64,000 bases of DNA from contig NC_069657.1 in assembly GCF_027244095.1 (NCBI RefSeq), positions 441,529,563 through 441,593,562 on the forward strand, in the 5' to 3' direction. Made by a program: the position numbers and the translations under genes. This DNA is from Hemicordylus capensis. Lineage: Eukaryota > Chordata > Lepidosauria > Squamata > Cordylidae. The notes beneath the pieces are model-generated. The model was not told the origin of the DNA and searched no databases. It worked only from the letters and a program-made list of their open reading frames with translations. Below are positions 38,116-47,262 of this stretch, one piece after another. The stretch's first letter is position 1. The number at the start of each line of letters is the position of its first letter.

Positions 38116-39700
38116 CAGAGGCGTACCTACAGAAAATAGCACCTATGGCAAGCACTGAAATTGCACCCCTGTCCAAGCACAAAAGCAATGTGCCTCAGAG
38201 TAGTATGGCTGTATTGGTGGGACAGGAGGGTTAAGTGCCTGTTTCCATAACTTGCAAATGGGTGGGGCATCTAACATAGAAGGAGAAGGGGGAAACATTA
38301 ATTCCATCTTAGCTTGAACTTGTACCTCTTGCTCCCATTATGCCAGAGAGTTTCAGGAAGTCTTAGAGAGAGTTGTATTAGGAACATTGTCCCTCTTCGT
38401 TTTAAAAAAGGTTTTCAAAAAAAGGCAGATCTATTCGAATGATTTAGCTGTCAGCTTGAACTTTAAGTGGGGCAGGGAAGAGAACACGATCCTCTAAGAG
38501 AAAATTATGCAGGGATTCTTGAAGATGCAAGAAGCAAAGGACAAATGAGAGATGGGCGCTCGCTTAACTTCAAGCAGAGTCTCTCAAGGAGCACCGCAGC
38601 GACCCAGAGTCTCTTGCCACAAAGGAAGGAAGGAAGGAAGGAAGGAAGGATTTTTCCATTATTATGGATGTTCACCTAGATAAGTGGTTCGTTTTGTCAG
38701 CTTCTTTCAGAAAAATATAAACCTAGTTATTATCACAAACCTCAAAGCTTGCAACTTTAGTTTTATCTTAAACTGCCTCCCCTCCTTCCCATGCCCCCAG
38801 CCGATGGTGACGAACTGCATCAAACACATTGTATATCGGTTCAGCTTTTGAGCACATTCAGTCCATCTGGGGTGCAGTCCAGCATCACTGAGATCCAGCA
38901 GCCTGCCATTAGTTATTATGGAGTGGATGTGGATTTTGCATCCAAAATGGTTTTTCTCTGCTCTTCCTGCCACGCCTGTAATTTTGTTGTTTCCCGCTAC
39001 CCCACCGAACCTTTCGTAGCGGAAGGAAACCAAGCGATCCATTTTGAGCGTACAAACTTAGCAGAACAGTAATTGAAAAGAAATTTAAAAGCACAAACTT
39101 TCGGGAATAAAGTTAGAACACGTTTAAAAGCAAGCAGAATTTAAAAGTATCACCGGTCTAGGAGCGGGACCCAGATCAGCTTCCCAAAAGCTAGAAAGGG
39201 GCACTCAAGTTCTTCTTCCTGGGTTCGCATTTCACAACGAGGAAGTAGCCGCCCGGACTGCAGACTCTTTGGGCATCCCCTGTACCCACCCTCGCTTTTG
39301 TCAGTGAGTGGAGGCAAAAGAACAAACTCCCAGCCCACCCCTCACCTGTGCACCCCACCGCCGTCAGAGCGCAGGCGGTGGGTGCGCCGGGAGTTTGCTC
39401 TGCTGCCTGGTTAGTCAGTACGAGCCTGCCAGCCCCTCATTCAGTCCTGGGCAGCATAAGAGAGGGTGAGGTCACTGGAGTGTGCTGATTGGCCGGGGGG
39501 GGGAGAGATTGACACGGCAAGAGGCACGCCTCTTGCTCCAAGCTGTTGCTGGGTCAGCCTCCCAAGGTGTCGCGCTGCCCAGCCAAGCTGCATGCTTGCA
39601 GGATGCTTCCTTCGCTGGAAGCAGTGGCTTTGGCATGGCGCCCCCTTCAAGTGGCGCCCAGGCAGGTACCATGCCTGCCCTACCCAAGATACGCCTCTGG
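38116..39700. mobile_element. Candidate long non-autonomous hAT element
   Basis: The ends are inverted (CAGAGGCGTACCTA at the left, AAGATACGCCTCTG at the right), and the flanks GCTTTCCA and GTTTCCCA agree at 6 of 8 bases. The interior shows no transposase. It includes an (AAGG)n run at 38621-38650. The limits are inferred from the ends only. Confidence 0.45.
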
Positions 39701-39751
39701 TTTCCCATCTCTGTGTGTGTGTTTCCCTGTCCGCTTCACAATGCCTGGCCT

Positions 39752-39966
39752 GATTTGGTCCACATTTTGTACAGTTGTGGTGATAGATAGGGACACCTCA
39801 ATGGCATAGTTTGTGATGATCTTATCCAACACAATTAAAGATGGCGGACATGTGAACATTTGAAATGCAAGTGAGATAACTTGTGAATCTCCTAAGCAAT
39901 TTGAACCAAATTTGGTACAGTTGTAGTGACAGATAGGGACACCTCAATGGCATAGTTTGTGATGTG
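39752..39966. repeat. Direct repeat pair, about 150-base spacing
   Basis: A unit containing GATAGGGACACCTCAATGGC and ATAGTTTGTGATG occurs at about 39752-39822 and again at 39907-39966. It may be the start of a decayed satellite-like array. Confidence 0.65.
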
Positions 39967-40019
39967 TGGAAGAAGGGTTGGGTCCAAGATGACAGCGTAG
40001 CAGCAGTGTGTCTTAAGCA

Positions 40020-43000
40020 CTCCCTAAACTGATGTCCTTTTTGTGGAACTTGGGAGGTGTATCTTAAGTATTTTATCAGGAATTGTTTTATTTTGTACTG
40101 TGGAGCCACACTGTGGAATTAGTGTTGTAGAATTGCTTATCTTGCACTGTGGAACAGCAAAGATTGGACTGCTGAACAGAGAGCCAGAAACAATAGCCTT
40201 GGTCAGCAACTCCCTCCAAGTCTTCAGAACTAAGGAAAATAGATATAAGGATTTGGGAAATCTCATGTCAGCTCGATATGAGGATGTCCTTTTTGGGAAG
40301 TGACAAAGTGTTGCAGGAGGGGAGCAAGCAGTTTCTTTGGGAGTTGCAAGAGAGAGCCCAGTTCCCGGTGCTTGGAATATCAGAAGATAAGGATTGTTTT
40401 ATTGAGTTTGCCTATGACGGATGTAATTCCAGCCCTCGGCAGATCTGTTAATTGTTCAAGAAGTTGCAAAGCACAAGGAGTGTCCCTTAGCCTGTTGAGT
40501 CATGCAGAGGTCTGTTGCTACAGGACCTAGTCTAATAAGGTCCTAGTGTTTTTGATGAATTGCTGTTTCTTCCTGCAAGTGATTCTTCAAAGTGACTCCT
40601 CAAAGCTGTGGCCAGGCTGAGAAGGGAAGGAAGAAAAGAAGGAAGAAGAAGAAAGTTAAGGGAGTTGGATCAGAGAAGCAGTTTTGGTGCCCGAAAGGCA
40701 GCTAGTTTTCTTCCTTATGATCACTTAGGTTCGGTGATTGTTATCTGGAGAGACAGTATCATGTTGGGGGTGAAGATGGAGAGATTATATTAAAATTGGT
40801 TGCACCAAGTCTCTATATACTTTTATAATCTCTGTGCAACTGACCCTGCTCTGTGCTGTAATGCTATTGGTAGATCTCCCTTTTTGTGAGAACTAGGAGA
40901 ATTCTGTGGTTTTAAGGGTTTATTTATTATACTGTTTTATTGGTATTGGTTGTATTGTTTTATATTGGTTTATAGAATATTATTTATGATTGTTCAAGGG
41001 TTATGTTAAGTGATATTTTACTTTGAATGGTGATTACATTGTATTGTAACGGTTATTGTACTCAGTTAATCAATTAATGTGCTTTGTAACTACTAGTACA
41101 CTAATTATGTGTTAAATGTTAATTGTATGGTTGAGTTATATTAATAGGGTTATATTAGTATGGTTGCAAATTGATATATATAGATATAGATATACAGTAG
41201 ATAATATTGCAGTTAATTATAATTTAAATAGTTTATATTTAAATAGTTTATATAGTTTTGAGTTGTTTATGTTTTAATATGGTTTTAACTAGACAAGGTT
41301 ATAGGGACTTAGGGATCTCTCTTCCTCCTGTTAAGGGAACTTCCCTGTGTAGGAAAAAACAAACTGAAATTCCATCATTTTTTATTCCACTAAGAGGAAG
41401 CAGGCTAGGCATAGAGGAAGAGGTGGCTGAACCCCCTTGTAGGTTACAGAAAGAGATGTCCGAGTCTCCTTGTGGATCACAGGAGGGGACAACTGTGTAC
41501 CCCTGTAGATCGGTCTTAGATTAGTCACTGGATTTTAAGTCCGCCTTAGCCAACTCTTCATTGGAGAATGGAGATATAGATTTAGCTTCTGAAATAGCTC
41601 TTGCTGAGGACATGGATTGGTTGAGCAAGTAGGAGAATTAAAAAGTGGTGGAAGAAAAAAATGGTATGAGAGGTTGATCTTTTGCTCAATCAGTAAGTGC
41701 GTCTAACGGAAGTAGTTGAGTTGGAGGATAGAATGGGCTCTAAGGGGGAATTTGGGGTAATAAGGAAGGAGTTGAGTAAAATTACTGAAGAACAGAGCTC
41801 CATGAAGACGTTTCTCTCTGAATGTTTTAGCCTGTTGGTAACTATTGTTGAGTATATGAAGGCCGGGCTCCTTGGGTGCAAATTAGGGGCTTAGGGAGTG
41901 AATTGACTGATGACCCACCTGACAAAGGAAAGCAGCCTTACAAAACCCAAAGGCCTTGTAAAGGTAGTGTAAAACCTCAAAAGAGTAAGAATATTAAATA
42001 TATAAAGATTGGACGGAGATCTAACCCTGCGAGAGGAAAGATGAATTTCCAAAAATAGTTTAGATTACTGGATGTGGAGACAAAGCTTAGTAAAAAAAAA
42101 ATCATTACAGCCACCAGATGGGGGGAGTCAAATGGGGGGAGTAGGTTCAAAGCCCAGTAAACAAGTGTTGCAAGTGCCTGGGTTGGGAAGTGAGGAGAAG
42201 GATGCAGGCTTTAGGTCTTCTTCATTACCATCTCAGTTGATAGATGAGGATATTAAGAAGGGAAATGGGAAATTCCATCTAAAAGACTCAGTGAATCCTC
42301 CATCAGTAGGCTGTAGTTGCATACCCCCTGTAAACTGCAGCAGATTGATTGATCTGCAAGATCCCTGGTTATGTGTGCTTGGGCAAGGGCATTCACAGGG
42401 AATGCAGGGGGCATGAAGAGTGATGGGGAATGGAATCTAGTTTTGGCAAACCATAAATTAGTTTTTGATAATTATCCTAGATTCAGTGAGATGAGGTACC
42501 AGACGGAATGTAAGTTACAACTGATTCCTGTCCTGGATTCAGTTTTTCCTAGGTCATTTACAAGTGCGGATATTGTACATATAGAGTTCTTGAGTTGTAG
42601 TGAGCACAAGACATGCATTGTGGTAACTTGTAAGAACCCATATATTGTGGGGAGAATTTATAATGCCAAGTACAAGTTTATAAACATAGGGCTACTGGTT
42701 TTTAGATTATTCAAGAAGAGGGCTCCCCCCATATCCTTGCTGAGAAGAGCTTCGGAGCAAGTTATTAATGATATTTCAGGCCCTGGCCATAGTGATAGTG
42801 AGCTGCGTGTCCTTATTGATTTAATATGAACTTATAGCTGAGGGTGGTTCTCAGATCCGTGAGGATAGAGAGGTTATAAACTTGGGCAATATGGCCAATG
42901 GCCTACAATTAACATCCCAAACTCATATTGAGGGTTTTCTTTCAGAAGAGCAAACACTTCTGGTGTCCTTTGCTACTTTTCCTGGACTGGTTCAGGATGA

Positions 43001-43935
43001 ATTAATTGATCATTTGTCACTTTTGTAGAAAACCTTGCTTTCTATACGTGCAAAATGGTAGCCCAGCTACTAATACTCCAATACTTGGCAATAAAAAGGT
43101 TGATGGTATTGAAATATCCATGCTTGTAGAACAGGGTGTATGTTTGAAATTGGATGAGTATAAGGAGGTAAATAATGGATTGCCAAGGAGGCCTCTTCCC
43201 CTTGAGAAATCTGGGACAGTTAAATCTATAAATAACCCATTATCCAGTGCAGAATGGGTCCATACTAGGTACCTAGCAGCTGATGAGTTGGGGGATGCTA
43301 AAATTGCCACAGCATCAGATGAGAAATCATCTGCAGATACATTACAGGTCCTCCGCAATGGCTAATGGAACAGTGTTCGTAGATACAAGGGGGGAATTGA
43401 ATATGATTGAGGATTTGGACTAACCATCAGCATTCCAGGCATGTAGAAGTATTAATAGCAAGATACATCCTCTAAAATTACTTAGTGGGAATATTGCTGG
43501 CTGGAACAGCAATACTTTTGGATGATGATTTTAGGGACTACATTAAACAGTTTGATATACCGTTATTCCAAGAGACATGGGCGGAGGAAGTTAACTTTCC
43601 TGGGTATTTATGTTATTCAGTAGATGCGGTGAAGTGTTCTAAGAAAGGAAGACCTAGAACAGGGTTAGCTTGTATGATAGCTTTTACACTGAATGTAGAA
43701 ATTGTTCATCTCCATTCCTTGAGCTCACTTGCAATGGCAGTTCTCCAGATGCAGAATACCAAATTATTGCTGATAAATGTTTATTTACCTCTTGGCAAAG
43801 GCAGGAAACAAATTGACAAATTTTGGGAAAACCTGGAAATTTTGCCCTTGAACTGATAACTTCATATCCTTCATCTCATTTTGTGGTGGCTGGCAATTTC
43901 AATGCGAGAGTAATGGCATCCTTCTTGCAATCCTA
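40020..43935 (+). mobile_element. Long LINE remnant with APE endonuclease region (CR1/L2-like)
   Basis: An AT-rich leader (40.0-41.25 kb) precedes ORF1-like frames: a coiled-coil-like ELEDRMGSKGEFG region near 41.7 kb and ANHKLVFDNYPRFSEM near 42.45 kb. At 43470-43935 the frame reads GWNSNTFLDDDFRDYI, LFQETWAEEVNFPGYL, LLLINVYLPLGKG and VVAGNFNARV. These are the conserved blocks of an apurinic-type endonuclease at the start of LINE ORF2. The reverse transcriptase is missing because the element is cut by a Tc1-type insertion at 43.94 kb. Several stops show it is dead. Confidence 0.7.
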
Positions 43936-43940
43936 CCATA

Positions 43941-44725
43941 TACTGGTGAAACTTGGAAAATTAGAATATCGAGCAAAAGTCCATTAATTTCAGTAATGCA
44001 AATTAAAAGGTGAAACTGATATATGAGACAGACGCATTACATGCAAAGCGAGATAAGTCAAGCCTTAATTTGTTATAATTGTGATGATCATGGCGTACAG
44101 CTCATGAAAACCCCAAATCCACAATCCCAGAAAATTAGAATATTACATGGAACCAAGAAGACAAGGATTGAAGAATAGAACAATATCGGACCTCTGAAAA
44201 GTATAAGCATGCATATGTATTCAGTACTTGGTTTGGGCCCCTTTTGCAGCAATTACTGCCTCAATGCGGCGTGGCATGGATGCTATCAGCCTGTGGCACT
44301 GATGAGGTATTATGGAAGACCAGGATGCTTCATTAGCGGCCTTCAGCAATTCTGCATTGTTTGGTCTCATGTCTCTCATCCTTCTCTTGGCAATGCCCCA
44401 TAGATTCTCTATAGGGTCAGGTCAGGCGAGTTTGCTGGCCAATCAAGCACAGTACACTGTATACTTTTCAGAGGTCCGATATTGTTCTATTCTACAATCC
44501 TTGTCTTATTGGTTCCATGTAATATTCTAATTTTCTGGGATTGTGGATTTGGGGCTTTCATGAGCTGTATGCCATGATCATCACAATTATAACAAATTAA
44601 GGCTTGACTTATCTCGCTTTGCATGTAATGCGTCTGTCTCATATATCAGTTTCACCTTTTAATTTGCATTACTGAAATTAATGGACTTTTGCTCGATATT
44701 CTAATTTTCCAAGTTTCACCTGTAG
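43941..44725. mobile_element. Tc1/mariner-type fold-back element
   Basis: Two nearly identical inverted arms of about 265 bases (43943-44205 and 44463-44723) start CTGGTGAAACTTGG and end CCAAGTTTCACCTG. They are flanked by TA on both sides, the Tc1/mariner target. The 257-base spacer, read on the minus strand, carries a Tc1-like transposase C-terminus (DWPANSPDLT, then SMPRRI-like). The central transposase is deleted. Confidence 0.8.
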
Positions 44726-45180
44726 GCCAGATTTGTGAAGTGCTTGGCATATTGTTGTCACATGCACACTATGCCCTGTCTTAGCCATGGAATCCTGTAG
44801 CTCTTTCAAAGTTGTCACTGGCCTCTTGGTTGCCTCCCTGATCAGTTTCCTCCTTGCTCAGTCATCCAGTTTGGAAGGGGGCCTGATCTAGGAAGGGCCT
44901 TGTTGGTGCTATACAACTTCCACTTTCTAATAATAATCCTGACCATGCTCCAAGGGATATTCAAGGACTTTGCATTTCTTTTATACCCATCCCCTGATCT
45001 GTGCCTTTCCACAACTTGGCCCGGAGTTTTTTAGACAACTCCTTGGTGCTCATGGTTGGGTCTTTGTTTTGAAATGCACTACCCAGCAAAAGGAGCCAAC
45101 TGCTGAATTTATCCTGCCATCATGTGATCCACTACAATTTAACATAGGTAGGTCAAAATCACTTGGTGTCTGCTTTTAAA
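44726..45180 (-). mobile_element. Tc1-like transposase N-terminal remnant
   Basis: The minus strand reads STKELSKKLRAKLWKG-like sequence, similar to the first helix-turn-helix of Tc1 transposases. It directly abuts the fold-back element and may be the rest of the same element after rearrangement. Confidence 0.5.
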
Positions 45181-45653
45181 GGTGATTGGTTAGTCCAAAG
45201 TACAAGGAGGGATGGAGACTTATCCAACTGCTACGTTTCAGTTTTGTATTTTGGATGTATGCTTTCCCCCACAATGAACACAATTTGCTTCCTCTGGAAG
45301 GTGTGAAGTATGGTGTGTTGATGAGTGGAATAACACCTCGTTTAAATGTATGCACATCTGATGCCCTGACATATGTTCATTTTCCTCATAAGAAATGTGA
45401 CAATATTCAAGGAAGTGTAGACTTCCTATTGGCCAGTGGTTATTGTGGCTGGGGATGCTGGGAGTAGTACTTCCTGGCGGACCCCACTGTAGGTTCTCCC
45501 AAGGGCCTTCTAAACAGGGAGCCAGGTCTTTCTCCTATGTTGCTACTTGTTCATTGTGTTTATGGAGCAGAGCACTGGAACATGTGCCTTTATAAGGAAA
45601 AACCTCTGACATTTGAACTTATTGTCAAGGAAAATGTGCAGACATGATCTCTT

Positions 45654-45788
45654 CACTGCCTTTATTTATCTCCAGTTATTCACTGCCTCTCCAATTCACT
45701 GCCTCTATTTACTCTCTATTGCCTCTATTTATTTATTTCCAATTCACTGCTTCTCCAATTGTTCACTGCCTCTAGTTATCTCCAATTT
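45654..45788. repeat. Imperfect minisatellite
   Basis: Units of about 20-28 bases built on CACTGCCTCTATTTATCTCC and CCAATT recur five to six times with variation. Confidence 0.75.
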
Positions 45789-45840
45789 GTGGAGGAAACT
45801 TCAGGTGATGATTAGTTTTAACCAAGTACTGTATATAGGG

Positions 45841-45990
45841 CAGGGGTTCTCAAATCTTGGCTCCCCAGATGTTATTGGGCTACAGCTCCTATCCTCCACA
45901 GCCAAAGCCCAATGTGTCTGAGGAGGATAGGATGTGTAGTCCAACAACATCTGAGGTCCAACATCTGAGATCAACATTTGAGGATTCCTG
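45841..45990. mobile_element. hAT-type hairpin MITE with perfect target duplication
   Basis: It starts CAGGGGTTCTCAAATC and ends TTTGAGGATTCCTG. The flanks are both ATATAGGG (45833-45840 and 45991-45998). Confidence 0.9.
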
Positions 45991-45998
45991 ATATAGGG

Positions 45999-47230
45999 AG
46001 TGCATCTAGCGGCAGATTCCAAACAGGATCGGTAATTGTTCAGAAGAGGAATCTACCTAAGGTTGTAATACCTTTTCTACATCCTAAACCTTAAGGTAAT
46101 AGTTTGCAAACTTTCCGTCTTAAGGGAATCCTTTCCATGTTGACCTGTCTGCCAGAGAATCTCAGGCCATTGCAGAGAATTCGAGAATGGACACATTCTA
46201 AGACTGCATACTCAGTCCACATGGAGCAATGCCAGACTAGGATACTTGGGTCTTGTAGTTGCTCCATGTGAGTTGAGAGTGTAACCTAGAACACTCCTGC
46301 AACTCCAGACTGTGGGGGAAGATAGGTAACAGAGGGCAACCTGTCTTCTAGGAACGTTTGTTCCCTATTACAGATCTTCCCCCCCCCCCAATTTAATCAG
46401 CTTCCAAGAAAACCGAAGGTTCCTTGCAACATAGTTGGAAAACTAGTGTCATAGGGTCGCCAACCTTCCAGGACTGGCCTCAGCCTTGGAGTCTCCAGGA
46501 ATCAGCCTCAATCTCCAGGCGACTATTAAAAAAAAGGTGGGGGGAGAATCTCCAGAAGTAGTTTCAGTCAGAATTGGCAACCCAAGTCCTATACGATATT
46601 ACAACATTTCTCACACTGCACACACATGTTCACCACGTGAGCAGAGGGGGCGTGGGACTGTGCACGGTGGACCTACCACCTAACCTATCCTCTGCGTTAG
46701 ATGGAAGGTAAACATGGGCTCAGTGCACACACAACTGTATGTATGCAGAGTCTGTCCTTGTGATCAGGAAACATGGTTGCACATACAAATCCTATGCATG
46801 TATACAGCCTACTTCCACCTCTGAGGGGGAGTCCAAGTCAGTGTGGGGACACAGAGGTCAGGAAAGACAATCTCACTACGCCTCTTCTTCACTGAGCATT
46901 ACAACATGGCTTTTGTCCACAAACTGGACTGAAAATTCTCCTAGGGGTGGGAGTGGGACAAAACTGGAACTATGTGACTGCTGAGGCCATTGGTTAACAG
47001 TCTCTTTGGGAAGGACAGCATAGAACAAATAGTGATGCAATTAGAAAGATTATCTTCTTTGCATCTTCCAGGTGTCTCTACATTATATTGACATAGCCGG
47101 GAAACCAGGTAAAGTGAGGGAGCCAAAACGCTTTCTATAGTTAGAAATTACTGCAACTTTGAAGAACTCTGACAAGTTTTCACTATAATATTTCAGAAAA
47201 AATATACAAAGCAAAGAGCTAAATTGTTTG
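45999..47230. other. Region upstream of the TLR gene
   Basis: No repeat was clearly recognised. The non-coding 5' exon and promoter of the TLR gene may lie here or farther upstream, but no TATA box or donor site could be assigned with confidence. Confidence 0.4.
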
Positions 47231-47262
47231 GGGTTTTTTTTTTTTTTTTTCACTCCTCCAGG
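47231..47262 (+). promoter_or_regulatory. 3' splice site just before the TLR start codon
   Basis: A run of about 18 T is followed by CACTCCTCCAG, then one G and the ATG. This is a textbook polypyrimidine tract and acceptor. It implies at least one non-coding 5' exon upstream, with the whole coding region in the last exon. The upstream exon was not located. Confidence 0.65.

Noticed and set aside
47224-47262. A 13-residue upstream extension of the TLR
   Set aside because: It begins with TTG and is encoded by the polypyrimidine tract of a splice acceptor.
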